DNA of 31,769 nucleotides from GCA-2697345 sp045565015 (lineage in GTDB: Bacteria; Pseudomonadota; Alphaproteobacteria; Rhodobacterales; Rhodobacteraceae). The notes below the pieces were generated by a model. That model was given only the letters and a program-made list of their open reading frames with translations. It did no database searches and had not been told where the DNA came from. Location of the stretch: positions 1-31,769 of the forward strand of contig JBJLGD010000030.1 of assembly GCA_045565015.1 (NCBI GenBank), given 5' to 3'. How positions within the stretch are numbered: the first letter of the stretch is position 1; every line of letters begins with the position of its first letter. The position numbers were made by a program, and so were the translations under genes. Positions 1-8,799 of this stretch are shown piece after piece.

Positions 1-1280
1 CTCAAATATGTTGGCTACAACGTCACCAGAGAGTATTATATAAACGATGGGGGGGCTCAAGTAGATGTTTTAGCGCGATCAGTTTACCTGAGGTACCTAG
101 AATCTTTTGGCAAAGAAATATCGTTTGAAGAGGGAACATATCCTGGAGATTATCTCATAGAAGTTGGAGAGGCTTTAAAATCTGAGGTTGGAGATAGATA
201 TTTAGATAAAGAAGAAAATATTTGGATTGATTATATTCGTGATTTTGCAGTGGATAGTATGATGCGGTTAATTAAGGCTGATTTAGTTGGGCTGGGCATT
301 AAAATTGATCACTTTTTTTCCGAGAAATCTCTTTATAAAGAAAATAAAATTGATCAGACTTTGAAATTGTTATCAAATAAGGGTTTAATTTATGATGGCG
401 TGCTCAATGCACCAAAAGGAAAAAACTTGAAGAATGGGAGCCTCGTGAACAAACTTTATTTAAATCCACAGCTCATGGTGATGATACTGATCGACCAATA
501 AAAAAATCTGATGGATCATGGACATATTTTGCGCCGGATATCGCATATCATCACAATAAGATATTGAGAGGATATGATCATCTTATAGATGTTTTGGGGG
601 CTGATCACGGTGGCTATGTTAAGCGAATGAAAGCAGCCGTCTCAGCACTATCTGATGACAAGGTAGCTCTAGAAATAAAACTTGTTCAATTAGTAAAGCT
701 TTATAAGGACGGTAAGCCTTATAAAATGTCCAAGAGGTCCGGGACTTTTGTAACTCTGAGTGATTTAGTTAAAGAAGTAGGATCTGACGTCGTTCGGTTT
801 GTTATGCTAACTCGAAAAAATGACGCTCCCTTAGATTTTGATTTTACCCAAGTACTGGAGCAATCGAAGGATAACCCGGTTTTTTATGTGCAATATGCGC
901 ATGCTAGAATTTGTTCTGTTCTGCGAAAAGCCAAATCCTCTGGGTTTGATGTTTCAGATAAAAACCTCGCTTTATCAGATCTAAGCTTAAATACACACAA
1001 GGCAGAGCTAAGACTTGCAAGAAAAATTGGTGAGTGGCCGAGGATAATTGACGTTGCTGCAAGAAATACCGAACCTCACCGTATTGCCTTCTTCTTATAT
1101 GAATTAGCTGGAGAATTTCACTATCTATGGAATAAAGGTAATGATATTAGAAGTTTAAGGTTTATACAGGACGATGAGAAGACTTGCCTGAGTAAGCTTG
1201 CATTAGTGCGATCTGTTGCGATAGTTATTTCTTCGGGCCTATATATTCTAGGGGTGGAACCTGCAAAAGAAATGCGCTAA
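1..1280 (+). CDS. argS: Arginyl-tRNA synthetase, 3' part, with one apparent frameshift
   Basis: Class I synthetase that charges tRNA-Arg with arginine in the cytosol. The window opens inside the gene, after the HIGH motif. The first residues, in frame 1, include REYYINDGGAQVDVLARS, a hallmark ArgS segment. Reading continues to PKGK near 420 and then breaks. The rest continues in frame 3 with EEWEPREQ, SDGSWTYFAPDIAYH, LGADHGGYVKRMKAA, the KMSKR catalytic loop (723-737) and the anticodon-binding C-terminus ending at VEPAKEMR. Adding one A to the six-A run at 420-425 restores a continuous protein. Because argS is essential, I read this as a sequencing error rather than a pseudogene. It begins the argS-SPOR-nagZ-scpAB cluster. 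The 5' end lies outside the window. Confidence 0.95.
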
Positions 1281-1338
1281 GTTAAGGGAATAATTAGATA
1301 ATAACTCGAAAGAAAATTCGAGAAACTATGAGGCAAAT

Positions 1339-2223
1339 ATGGCAGGTATCGAATTCGACGCCTCTTTAGCGCATCGGCTGGGTGACGCACGTAGTTCGTT
1401 TGGTTTATTGCTCACAGTATTAGTATCCCTAATATCAATTTTTTTATTAGGTGGTTTTTTATATTGGGGTTATGGTGCATTCGTACAATCTGAAAGCGAA
1501 GTAACTATTATAAAGGCATCGGATGGGCCGCTTAAAGTTCTACCAGAAAATCCTGGCGGTAATTTAGCTTCCCATTTAGGCTTTTCTGTAAATTCAGTAC
1601 AGGAGAGTGGCCAAGTCGCGGGTCCTTCTGCAAAGATTTTCCTTGCGCCGCCAGCAATTAATGTCCAAGAAAGTGATCTAACATCTCTTTCTGGTTTTGG
1701 AGACTCTAATGGAGCGATTGATCTGAAAAGCTCAATAAATGATGCTCTAGCAGTCATTTTTAAAGATAAAGATGCTTTAAATGAAACAACTTTTTTAAAT
1801 CTTAAAGAAACTTCTATAAAAAAAGATACTGCTGAAAAAATTATTGTATCAAAAAACTTTTCTCGTCCAGAAAAACGTCCTATAAAGATTACTTCAACTA
1901 CATTACATCAAGATTTGGTTGCTCAAATAGTATTAAATCAAGTTAAAGCTAAAATGGTTGACTCGAAGAATGAGTTGATGGTGCATCTCGGTTCATTTGA
2001 AAATAACGTTTTAGCGTCCGCACATGTGGAAAACTTTGTGGTTCGACATAAAGATTATCTGATAAATAAAACAGTTTTTCTTCAGAAGTCTGAAACTGGT
2101 GGCCGTTCGATATATAGAATGCGCGCTATAGGTTTTTCTAATACCTCTGAAACAAAAAAGTTTTGTGTAATTATCAATTCCTTTGGAAATGACTGCATAC
2201 CAATATCTAATAAAGAAAATTGA
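1339..2223 (+). CDS. SPOR-domain membrane protein
   Basis: A 294-residue protein with a short cytoplasmic N-terminus, one transmembrane helix (about residues 21-43) and a long periplasmic region. A GPLKVLPENPGG segment just after the membrane matches the conserved stretch of alphaproteobacterial SPOR proteins encoded after argS. The C-terminal part (about 210-290), from LMVHLGSFENN to YRMRAIGF and the final FCVIINSFGNDC, fits a SPOR domain, which binds denuded peptidoglycan glycan strands at division sites. The middle is low in complexity and poorly conserved. A GAGG about five bases upstream supports the ATG chosen. Its position between argS and nagZ agrees with a cell-wall role. The exact function is not known from sequence. 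Confidence 0.85.
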   Translation: MAGIEFDASLAHRLGDARSSFGLLLTVLVSLISIFLLGGFLYWGYGAFVQSESEVTIIKASDGPLKVLPENPGGNLASHLGFSVNSVQESGQVAGPSAKIFLAPPAINVQESDLTSLSGFGDSNGAIDLKSSINDALAVIFKDKDALNETTFLNLKETSIKKDTAEKIIVSKNFSRPEKRPIKITSTTLHQDLVAQIVLNQVKAKMVDSKNELMVHLGSFENNVLASAHVENFVVRHKDYLINKTVFLQKSETGGRSIYRMRAIGFSNTSETKKFCVIINSFGNDCIPISNKEN

Positions 2224-2287
2224 AGATAGAATGTTCATTGAGTGAGACAAGAATGTGTTCTAAGTTAACCTTTAAAATCTTTTTTTA

Positions 2288-3277
2288 ATGCCAGTTGGTT
2301 CCTATATATTTGGATGTTCAGGTCTCGAATTGTCCAAAGAGGAGAAATCTTTTTTCTTTGAATCCCAACCGTGGGGTTTCATTCTGTTCTCAAGGAATAT
2401 TAAATCAAGATTACAATTACTTAAACTCACTCGTCAATTAAGAGATGCCGTTGGACGTGATATACCCATTCTCATTGATCAAGAAGGAGGCCGCGTGCAA
2501 CGCATGAGGGCACCAGAATGGAAAGAGTATTTACCGGCTTTGGAGCAAGTAAAAAAAGGAGGTAGTAATGCTCTGCGCACTATGTATCTTAGAAGTAGAC
2601 TTATAGCTTATGACCTTCAGGAAGTTGGTATCGATGTAAATTGTGCTCCAATCGCAGATATCCTCAGAGTCGATACACACCCAATTTTAGCGAATAGGTG
2701 CTACAGTACGAGTATAGATGAGGTGGTCCAAGTAAGCCGAGCGGTCGCGAATGGGCTTATAGATGGTGGTGTTTTGCCTATATTAAAACATATCCCAGGT
2801 TATGGAAGGGCAGTAGTTGACGGTCATGAAGAGCTTCCAAATGTATCAGAGCGATTTGATGTTTTAAAAGTAACAGACTTTTTAGCGTTCAAGCACTTAG
2901 CAGATCTACCAATTAGTATGACCGCACATGTTACATATACAGACATTGATAGTTTACCCGCTACGATTTCAAAAAAAGTTATAAAAATGATTAGAAATGA
3001 AATTCAATTTAAAAATCTTCTGATTACGGATGATATATCAATGCGTGCACTGGCGGGCTCAATATCTGAACGAGCAGAGTTGTCTCTAAAAGCGGGATGC
3101 GATATTGTTTTACATTGCAACGGAGAATTAGATGAAATGGTACAGATTGCAAAGGTCTGTGGTTATCTTAGTGGTAGTAGTAAACGGCGGTCAGAAATCG
3201 CGCTGAATTGTCGAAAGCCGTCTAGTAACGTCAATATTGTGGAGATAAAAAGTGAATTCGATAGATCAATACATTAG
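2288..3277 (+). CDS. nagZ: Beta-N-acetylhexosaminidase (peptidoglycan recycling)
   Basis: Glycoside hydrolase family 3 enzyme, 329 residues. It removes N-acetylglucosamine from GlcNAc-anhydroMurNAc peptides in the cytosol during cell-wall recycling. Visible family motifs are GFILFSRN (30-37), LIDQEGGRVQR (62-72), NCAPIADI, KHIPGYGRAVVDGH (167-180) and LLITDDISM (244-252). The Asp-x-His dyad used as general acid/base is present as D178 and H180, and the nucleophile Asp lies in TDD (247-249). The usual KH(F/I)PGHG has Tyr172 in place of the second His, which is unusual. No clear ribosome-binding site precedes the ATG. scpA follows after 8 bases, so co-transcription is likely. Confidence 0.92.
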   Translation: MPVGSYIFGCSGLELSKEEKSFFFESQPWGFILFSRNIKSRLQLLKLTRQLRDAVGRDIPILIDQEGGRVQRMRAPEWKEYLPALEQVKKGGSNALRTMYLRSRLIAYDLQEVGIDVNCAPIADILRVDTHPILANRCYSTSIDEVVQVSRAVANGLIDGGVLPILKHIPGYGRAVVDGHEELPNVSERFDVLKVTDFLAFKHLADLPISMTAHVTYTDIDSLPATISKKVIKMIRNEIQFKNLLITDDISMRALAGSISERAELSLKAGCDIVLHCNGELDEMVQIAKVCGYLSGSSKRRSEIALNCRKPSSNVNIVEIKSEFDRSIH

Positions 3278-3285
3278 AAGACCTT

Positions 3286-4068
3286 ATGAGTGACCAAGTT
3301 TTCTTAGATGAGTGGGGCGAGCAAGAAGACTCAGATGTTAAAAAAACATCTCAACTTATTGTCGATATAGATGGGTATGAAGGGCCTCTAGATTTACTTC
3401 TTACGCTTTGTAGAAAGCAAAAAGTTGATCTCTTGAAAATTTCTATTCTTCAACTTGTAGACCAGTACCTTACTTTTATTGAACAGGCAAAAAAGTTGCG
3501 ATTAGAGTTGGCAGCTGACTATTTAGTCATGGCTGCTTGGTTGGCATTTTTAAAGTCTCGACTCTTGTTGCCTTTAGATACCCATGATGGACCAACTGGT
3601 GATGAACTGGCAGCTTATTTGGCATTTCAACTAGAGCGGTTGTCAGCTATGAGAGTTTCTGCTTCAAAATTGAATTCCAGAGAAAAATTAGGGAAAAACT
3701 TTTTCTCTCGAGGTATGCCTGAAAATATCATCAGGACGAAAAATGTTAAATATGATGCTAACTTACTGGACATACTAAAAGCTTATGCTCGTGTCAGGAC
3801 TAAGGATGAGTTTAAGCCTTATGTGTTCCAACGTGAAAAAGTATATTCAATGAAAGAAGCTTTAGAGAGATTAAAAAAGCTGATTATCTTTGCAGGTGAT
3901 TGGACCGAGCTGTCATCATATCTTCCTGAATCTCTTGGTGTGGATAGGGAAAGAAGAAAAAGTGCTACTGCCTCGACTTTTGCAGCTTCATTAGAGTTGG
4001 CGAAGGCGGGAGAAATTGAAATTAAACAGGAGCAGATGTTTGCTCCTATAAGAGTAAGAAAGAAATAA
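3286..4068 (+). CDS. scpA: Segregation and condensation protein A
   Basis: Kleisin subunit of the SMC-ScpA-ScpB condensin-like complex, which compacts and helps segregate the chromosome. The N-terminal signature DGYEGPLDLLLTLCRKQKVD, followed by LADYLVMAAWLAFLKSRLLLP-type helices, is diagnostic; it begins near residue 30 after a short acidic leader. The 260-residue length is normal. The C-terminal winged-helix region covers roughly residues 170-255. The gene lies between nagZ and scpB with very short gaps, the usual alphaproteobacterial order. The smc gene is not in this window. Confidence 0.95.
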   Translation: MSDQVFLDEWGEQEDSDVKKTSQLIVDIDGYEGPLDLLLTLCRKQKVDLLKISILQLVDQYLTFIEQAKKLRLELAADYLVMAAWLAFLKSRLLLPLDTHDGPTGDELAAYLAFQLERLSAMRVSASKLNSREKLGKNFFSRGMPENIIRTKNVKYDANLLDILKAYARVRTKDEFKPYVFQREKVYSMKEALERLKKLIIFAGDWTELSSYLPESLGVDRERRKSATASTFAASLELAKAGEIEIKQEQMFAPIRVRKK

Positions 4069-4070
4069 TC

Positions 4071-4712
4071 ATGTCGCAAGCAAATACTACTGCAGAAGCA
4101 GATATAAAACAATCAGCTTTAAATCACGAGCGTATGATCGAAGCAATTCTATTTGCAATAAAAGAGCCGATTACTATTGAAGAACTGAAAAGTAGGATAC
4201 CCGATGTTGAAAATATCAAGGAAATTCTGCAGATTCTCAAAAATAAATATCAGACCAGAGGAGTTAACGTTGTTCGGGTAGGTAGCGGTTGGGCTCTTAG
4301 AACGGCTAAAGACTTAGGTTTTTTAATGGAAAACGAAAGTTTTGAAACTAGAAAGTTAAGTCGAGCCGCTACTGAAACATTAGCGATTATAGCATATCAC
4401 CAGCCAGTTACTAGAATTGAAATTGAAGAAATTAGGGGAGTTTCAGTCTCGCGTGGAACCATTGATCAATTAGTAGAGCTAGCTTGGGTTAAGTTTGGAC
4501 GTCGAAGGATGAGCCCTGGTAGACCAGTAACATATGTTATTACTGAAACATTTTTAGATTACTTTGGTATGGAGAGTGTTACAGATCTTCCGGACTTAAA
4601 AGAGCTTAGAGCGTCAGGACTTTTAGACAGTAAGCCTCCATCAACTGAAATTGACGAGTCACATGACAGCTTAGATGAATTCGAAAATCAGTCAGAGTTT
4701 TTTGATAACTAA
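4071..4712 (+). CDS. scpB: Segregation and condensation protein B
   Basis: Partner of ScpA in the SMC complex; it forms a dimer of tandem winged-helix domains. Family motifs visible are ERMIEAILFAIKEPITIEEL near the N-terminus, RVGSGWALRTAKDL, SRAATETLAIIAYHQPVTRIEIEEIRGV (the most conserved stretch) and GRPVTYVITETFLDYFGM. The 213-residue length is normal for the alphaproteobacterial form, with an acidic, variable tail. The start is 2 bases after the scpA stop, implying translational coupling. In many alphaproteobacteria tatA follows scpB, but here the next gene is the convergent dcd. Confidence 0.95.
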   Translation: MSQANTTAEADIKQSALNHERMIEAILFAIKEPITIEELKSRIPDVENIKEILQILKNKYQTRGVNVVRVGSGWALRTAKDLGFLMENESFETRKLSRAATETLAIIAYHQPVTRIEIEEIRGVSVSRGTIDQLVELAWVKFGRRRMSPGRPVTYVITETFLDYFGMESVTDLPDLKELRASGLLDSKPPSTEIDESHDSLDEFENQSEFFDN

Positions 4713-4751
4713 TTCTATTGTATTTTATATAAAAAATGGTACATCTGATTT

Positions 4752-5834
4752 CTAGTTTCTAAAATGCTTGCTAAGTTTTAGACTTTGTCCCTGATAATTA
4801 GAATTTATACTTTGTCCGTATAATTGTTCAGGGTTTTCTAGCATTTTTTCGAAAACTAAGCGGCCTACTATTTGTTTGTGTTCTAGTACGAATGGAGCTT
4901 CATGACACCTAACTTCCAAGACACCTTTTGAGCCCCTCCCACCTTCTTTTTGACTCCCAAACCCAGGATCAAAAAAACCAGCATAATGTACTCTAAATTC
5001 ACCAACCATTGCCAGGTAGGGGGCCATTTCGGCAGCATAGCTTCCAGGTATATGTACTGATTCTCTGCTTACTAGAATATAAAACGCGTCAGGGTCTAAT
5101 ATTATAGTACCTGTATCGGTTCGTAATTCCTCCCAGAAATCGTGTGATCGGTAATGAGATAACTTATCTAAATCGATTAAGCCGGTATGAGGCTTGGCTC
5201 GATACCCTACAAGGTCGTTAGTTTTTGGTTTTAAATCAACTGAGAATGCTAGACCTTGATCAATATGCGCGATCCCGGAAACTAGATTCTCTGTTTCATG
5301 TATTCTTTTTAATTCTGTATCAGATATTGTGGTCTTGCCTGACCTAAATCTAATTTGATTTAAACGCATCCCAGGTCGTACCAATACACTAAAAGATCGG
5401 GGACAGATCTCAACATATAAGGGTCCAGAATATCCTATTTCAACTCTATCAAATTCAACTCCATCATTTGTTATTACTCTAGTAAGCAAGTCTAGTCTTC
5501 CAGTAGAACTTTTAGCATTACAAACCGCTCTTACTTTAGATGGAAGGTTTAGTGATTCCAGAAGGGGTATAACATATACACATCCTTTCTCTAGAACAGC
5601 ACCGTTAGATAGATCTACTTCGTGCATTTTATAATGTTTGAGTTTCTCTTCAACAGTTAACCCTTTACCAGTAAGAAAAGACGCACGCACACGGACAGCC
5701 ATACTCCCAAGTCTTAAGTCTAAACTTGCAGGCTGTATCTGGTTTTCTGGAATTGCAACAGTACTAATTATAATCTTATTTGCAATCATTTGTTTTATTA
5801 TTTGACTTGGAATGACACCTGTTCCGTAACCCAT
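4752..5834 (-). CDS. dcd: 2'-deoxycytidine 5'-triphosphate deaminase, long alphaproteobacterial form
   Basis: Deaminates dCTP to dUTP, the precursor of dTMP. The protein is about 360 residues, roughly twice the E. coli enzyme, because it contains two dUTPase/Dcd-like halves, as in the alphaproteobacterial family. The first half carries IQPASLDLRLG (33-43), NAKSSTGR (106-113) and the VEFDRVEIGYSGPLYVEICPRS region. The second half carries PGSYAAEM, HYAGFFDPGFG (283-293) and GVLEVRCHEAPF. I chose the ATG at 5834 because it has an AGGGAA-type ribosome-binding site; an upstream in-frame TTG at 5858 would add eight residues and is less likely. It converges with scpB across 39 bases. Confidence 0.92.
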   Translation of the reverse strand: MGYGTGVIPSQIIKQMIANKIIISTVAIPENQIQPASLDLRLGSMAVRVRASFLTGKGLTVEEKLKHYKMHEVDLSNGAVLEKGCVYVIPLLESLNLPSKVRAVCNAKSSTGRLDLLTRVITNDGVEFDRVEIGYSGPLYVEICPRSFSVLVRPGMRLNQIRFRSGKTTISDTELKRIHETENLVSGIAHIDQGLAFSVDLKPKTNDLVGYRAKPHTGLIDLDKLSHYRSHDFWEELRTDTGTIILDPDAFYILVSRESVHIPGSYAAEMAPYLAMVGEFRVHYAGFFDPGFGSQKEGGRGSKGVLEVRCHEAPFVLEHKQIVGRLVFEKMLENPEQLYGQSINSNYQGQSLKLSKHFRN

Positions 5835-5917
5835 AATTTTCCCTTTTTTTAGACCCAATACTGTACAAGATATTGATATTCTCTACCATAAACATAATGC
5901 ATACTAACGCACCTAAT

Positions 5918-6571
5918 TTATTTTAATAGGTCTAATACTGTCGCGAAACTTTCTTTTGGTTTTACTACATTAAATTGAACGGCGTTCAATCCAACTTTTT
6001 TTGCACCTAAGATATTTTTGGGCTGATCGTCAATAAATATGCATTGGTCAGCCAATAGCCCTAAGTCTTTTAAACATGAATTATAAGACCTTGGATCTGG
6101 TTTAAGTATATTTGTATAAGTTGCATCATGGATAATTTCAAAGGAGTTAAGAAAGGGTAGCTTGTCACGAAAGCCTTCACCATAAAATAAATCCAGTTCG
6201 TTTGAAAGAACTGCTAGCCTAATATTTTTTTTAATTGCAAAGTCAATAATTTGCAGAGCTTCGGGCCGAATAATATCTAATGGCTGGGTGCCTCTAGCAG
6301 CACGTACAAAATCTGAAATTTCTGTCCAATCTTTCTGGAGTAGGCGACCAACTTCGTTAGTTCGAATTTTCCAGTAATCTCTTTCTGAAATTTTATTATC
6401 CTGCATAGATTTCCATAGTGAGTCAGAAGCTGGATCAAATGGCCCTCTCCACTGGAGAGTATTAGGGGGCAACTTAAGAGCTGCCTCAGTAAGCTCATGC
6501 GTTTCAAAAAGTGTCTTAGAAATTACGCCACCAAAATCAAAAATTATAGATTTAATTTTTTTTGGAATCAT
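5918..6571 (-). CDS. HAD-superfamily hydrolase (phosphatase-like)
   Basis: A 217-residue HAD hydrolase, subfamily IA type. Motif I is FDFGGV with the nucleophile Asp12; the second Asp of the usual DxD is replaced by Gly, as in many FDFGGV-type members. Motif II is VLSNE (Ser123), motif III is the Lys of LKPDPRSY (Lys157) and motif IV is FIDDQPKNI (Asp181, Asp182). The insert between motifs I and II is a helical cap domain. The substrate cannot be read from the sequence; small phosphorylated metabolites or 2-haloacids are both possible for this family. It lies upstream of dcd on the same strand with an 83-base gap, so linkage to dcd is uncertain. Confidence 0.85.
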   Translation of the reverse strand: MIPKKIKSIIFDFGGVISKTLFETHELTEAALKLPPNTLQWRGPFDPASDSLWKSMQDNKISERDYWKIRTNEVGRLLQKDWTEISDFVRAARGTQPLDIIRPEALQIIDFAIKKNIRLAVLSNELDLFYGEGFRDKLPFLNSFEIIHDATYTNILKPDPRSYNSCLKDLGLLADQCIFIDDQPKNILGAKKVGLNAVQFNVVKPKESFATVLDLLK

Positions 6572-6615
6572 AACAACTTAAAATATTTTTTGTACAATTC
6601 AATTTTAACTCTCTC

Positions 6616-6646
6616 TTTAAGGGTTTCACAAAAAGACACCCTTAAA
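6616..6646 (-). terminator. Stem-loop downstream of tRNA-Pro
   Basis: A perfect 9-bp inverted repeat (TTTAAGGGT at 6616-6624, ACCCTTAAA at 6638-6646) with a 13-base loop lies 22 bases beyond the 3' end of the tRNA. There is no T-tract directly after it in the tRNA direction, so it could be a terminator, a processing signal or a 3' stabilising hairpin. It also separates the tRNA unit from the HAD gene. Confidence 0.4.
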
Positions 6647-6668
6647 AAATAATACTAAGTATTTTTTA

Positions 6669-6745
6669 TGGTCGGGCCAGCAGGACTTGAACCTGCGACC
6701 TTCCGTCCCCCAGACGGACGCGCTACCAGGCTGCGCCATGGCCCG
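6669..6745 (-). tRNA. tRNA-Pro (GGG anticodon)
   Basis: A complete cloverleaf on the minus strand, 77 bases including an encoded CCA. The 7-bp acceptor stem pairs CGGGCCA with TGGCCCG, followed by discriminator A and CCA. The D-arm contains AGCCTGGTAGC. The anticodon stem is TCCGT/ACGGA with loop CTGGGGG, giving anticodon GGG (reads CCC and CCU). The T-arm contains GGTTCAAGTCC. Its position just downstream of the merR-like gene is a conserved alphaproteobacterial arrangement. Confidence 0.97.
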
Positions 6746-6768
6746 AAACCCTTTACATAAGGTTTTTA

Positions 6769-6786
6769 ACTCTTGAGGCAAGAGCT
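6769..6786 (-). terminator. Short hairpin after the merR-like gene
   Basis: CTCTTG and CAAGAG form a perfect 6-bp stem around a 3-base loop (6770-6784), starting 8 bases beyond the merR stop. Flanking bases can extend the stem slightly. The bases that follow are A-rich rather than T-rich, so it is at best a weak terminator before the tRNA. Confidence 0.3.
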
Positions 6787-6792
6787 TAATTG

Positions 6793-7362
6793 TCAGTAAA
6801 AGTTGTTTTTTGAAGCAAAAAATAGATGTTTAGCCAGTTTATCTCGTTTTTTTGAAAGCTTTTGGGCCCATTCGGTAAGAGCTATACTATTTGTAGTTTT
6901 AAGTATTTTGTTTGACCGCAGTTTTTTCATAATGATAATTTTGGACTTCAAAGTAGAAAGATTAGTAAGAGGTTGATAATGATTCTCTGTGGACTCTGAA
7001 ACAATGTTGTTAAGGCTTGTTGGTGTACTTTTAGTTTTATTTCTGCCCTGAGTGTTACTCTTGAAAGGACGGTCTTCTCCAAAACCTAGAGGCTGAGAAT
7101 AAGTTGAAATACCTAATACACCGTCGTTTTCTATTTTTTTATTCAAAGCTCTTATGGTCAACCCCTCATCATGGAGAAGACATTTAATCCCACCGAGTAA
7201 TAGCATGTCTTCTGGCCTATAATAACGTCTGCCACCAGATCGTTTGACTGGTGCAACTTCTTTTATCTTACTCTCCCAAAACCGTAACACGTGTGTTGGT
7301 AACTCAAGCCAATCGGCAACCTCACTAATAGTCCTAAACGCGCTGGGAGCCTTCTTTACCAC
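6793..7362 (-). CDS. MerR-family-like transcriptional regulator
   Basis: A 189-residue protein with an N-terminal MerR-type winged helix-turn-helix: FRTISEVADWLELPTHVLRFWE (about residues 9-30), then PVKRSGGRRYYRPEDM, the typical recognition-helix and wing motif. The C-terminal half is polar, low in complexity and lacks the cysteines of metal-sensing MerR proteins, so no effector can be named. Its place directly after ihfA and before tRNA-Pro is common across alphaproteobacteria, where it is annotated only as a MerR-family regulator. The ATG at 7362 begins MVKKAPSAFRTISEVA, the usual start. It lies 27 bases after ihfA, suggesting co-transcription. Confidence 0.85.
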   Translation of the reverse strand: MVKKAPSAFRTISEVADWLELPTHVLRFWESKIKEVAPVKRSGGRRYYRPEDMLLLGGIKCLLHDEGLTIRALNKKIENDGVLGISTYSQPLGFGEDRPFKSNTQGRNKTKSTPTSLNNIVSESTENHYQPLTNLSTLKSKIIIMKKLRSNKILKTTNSIALTEWAQKLSKKRDKLAKHLFFASKNNFY

Positions 7363-7389
7363 TAAGTTTGTCCTCTACGCTTTAGATGA

Positions 7390-7689
7390 TTATTTGTTTC
7401 CAGCTTCAACGCTATCTTTCATGACTTGTGAGGGCCTAAATGATATAACACGACGGGGAGCTATAGCCGCTTCTAGACCCGTTTTGGGATTTCTTCCCAT
7501 TCGTTTGGTTTTATTAAGGATGTTAAAAGTCCCAAAAGTGGATATTTTGACCTGCTCACCTTTTACCAGTGCATCACATACGTGACCAAGTACGCTTTCG
7601 ACGAGTTCTGCTGACTCCGCTCGAGACAAACCTAATTCCCTGTAAACTGCTTCGCTTAAGGTAGTCCTGGTCAGCGTTTTGGAACTCAT
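7390..7689 (-). CDS. ihfA: Integration host factor subunit alpha
   Basis: DNA-bending protein of the HU/IHF family; it forms a heterodimer with IhfB and acts in transcription, replication and recombination. The 99-residue product begins MSSKTLTRTTLSEAVYRELG, contains VKISTFGTFNI, and has the beta-ribbon-arm motif GRNPKTG at 65-71 whose proline intercalates into DNA, followed by RRVISFRPSQ. I chose the ATG at 7689 because a GGGGGA ribosome-binding site precedes it; an upstream in-frame start at 7719 adds ten residues that are not typical of IhfA. It follows fabH in the fatty-acid/ribosomal cluster but is separated from it by a hairpin. Confidence 0.95.
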   Translation of the reverse strand: MSSKTLTRTTLSEAVYRELGLSRAESAELVESVLGHVCDALVKGEQVKISTFGTFNILNKTKRMGRNPKTGLEAAIAPRRVISFRPSQVMKDSVEAGNK

Positions 7690-7774
7690 TTTAAATCCCC
7701 CTGATACAATGATATCCAATACATAAATTGTGAGTCAATATAGGAACGATAGATTTCTTATTTTTTAAAACTTA

Positions 7775-7800
7775 AATCTCATATTTTGAGATTATTTTTT
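7775..7800. terminator. Probable terminator between fabH and ihfA
   Basis: A perfect 7-bp stem (AATCTCA at 7775-7781, TGAGATT at 7787-7793) with a 5-base loop. In the fabH direction it is followed by a TTTAAGTTTT tract, and on the other strand by ATTTTTT. This makes it a reasonable intrinsic terminator or attenuator after fabH, so ihfA-merR may use its own promoter in 7690-7774. Confidence 0.5.
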
Positions 7801-7810
7801 ATTAGCAAGG

Positions 7811-8791
7811 TTATAATCTGAGAAGTATTGAACCCCAAGCTAAGCCACCACCAATAGCTTCCATTAAAATCAAGTCTTGCTTTTTTAGTTTTCCTTCTAA
7901 TTTCGCTACTGAAAGTGCTAAAGGAATCGAGGCTGCGGAGGTGTTACCGTGATCTTGAACCGTAATAATTACTTTTTCTAACGGTAATTTCAGTTTTTGT
8001 GCAGTAGCTTTTATTATTCTCAAGTTAGCTTGGTGTGGAACCATCCAATCTATGTCCGACGTTGCCAAACCTGTTTTGTCCAGGATGGTGTCTGCAGTGG
8101 TTGATAATTTTTCTACAGCGTGTTTGAAAACCTCTTTACCATGCATTACCAAAACACCAGTGGTTTGCGTCGAGGATACACCACCGTCTACGTAAAGCAA
8201 ATCTCTGTAACGTCCATCTGAGTTAAGATCAGTTGCTAAGATACCTTGATCAAGTTCTCCTTCCCTATAATCTCTTGCCTCAAGAATAACTGCACCAGCA
8301 CCATCACCAAATAAAACACTGGTACTTCTGTCCTTCCAATTCATTATCCTAGAGAATGTTTCTGCTCCGATTACTAGCACACGGTTGGCTTGTTTGGAGA
8401 TAATAAGTGCGTCAGCGTTTGCTAAGGCAAAAACAAAACCGGCACAAACAGCTTGAATATCGAATGCAAACCCAGATTTAATACTTAAAGCACCCTGCAC
8501 AATCGTTGCTACTGATGGAAAAGTCGTATCTGGTGTCGATGTCGCTACTATTATCGCATCAATCTCTGATCCATCAATATTTGCGTCGATAAGAGCAGCT
8601 TTGGCTGCCTCGATTGCGAGGCTAGATGTTGTTTGGCCTGGTGCTGCAAAATGCCGCCTTTTTATTCCTGAGCGTGATGTGATCCACTCATCTGAAGTTT
8701 CAGTCCATTTTTCAAATTCTATATTTTCTACCACTCTACATGGCAGCGAGTGACCAACTCCTATGAGGCACGCCCTACGTAACATTATCAT
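7811..8791 (-). CDS. fabH: 3-oxoacyl-ACP synthase III (KAS III)
   Basis: Condenses acetyl-CoA with malonyl-ACP to start type II fatty-acid synthesis. All catalytic residues are visible: Cys116 in IQAVCAGF, His253 in VPHQANLRI and Asn283 in HGNTSAASIP, with GDGAGAVIL and the C-terminal EAIGGGLAWGSILLRL. The 326-residue length is normal. The start is either the ATG at 8791 or the ATG two codons later at 8785; an AAAGGA site overlapping the plsX stop has short spacing to the first and good spacing to the second. plsX ends 8 bases upstream, so the two are coupled, linking phospholipid and fatty-acid initiation. Confidence 0.96.
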   Translation of the reverse strand: MIMLRRACLIGVGHSLPCRVVENIEFEKWTETSDEWITSRSGIKRRHFAAPGQTTSSLAIEAAKAALIDANIDGSEIDAIIVATSTPDTTFPSVATIVQGALSIKSGFAFDIQAVCAGFVFALANADALIISKQANRVLVIGAETFSRIMNWKDRSTSVLFGDGAGAVILEARDYREGELDQGILATDLNSDGRYRDLLYVDGGVSSTQTTGVLVMHGKEVFKHAVEKLSTTADTILDKTGLATSDIDWMVPHQANLRIIKATAQKLKLPLEKVIITVQDHGNTSAASIPLALSVAKLEGKLKKQDLILMEAIGGGLAWGSILLRL

Positions 8792-8799
8792 GCTTTCCT

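Noticed and set aside
418..430. Programmed ribosomal frameshifting in argS
   Set aside because: No known frameshift signal is evident, and four similar breaks occur in unrelated genes. Homopolymer error is simpler.
1470..1757. Minus-strand open frame within the SPOR gene
   Set aside because: It is antisense to a supported gene and has no recognisable motif.
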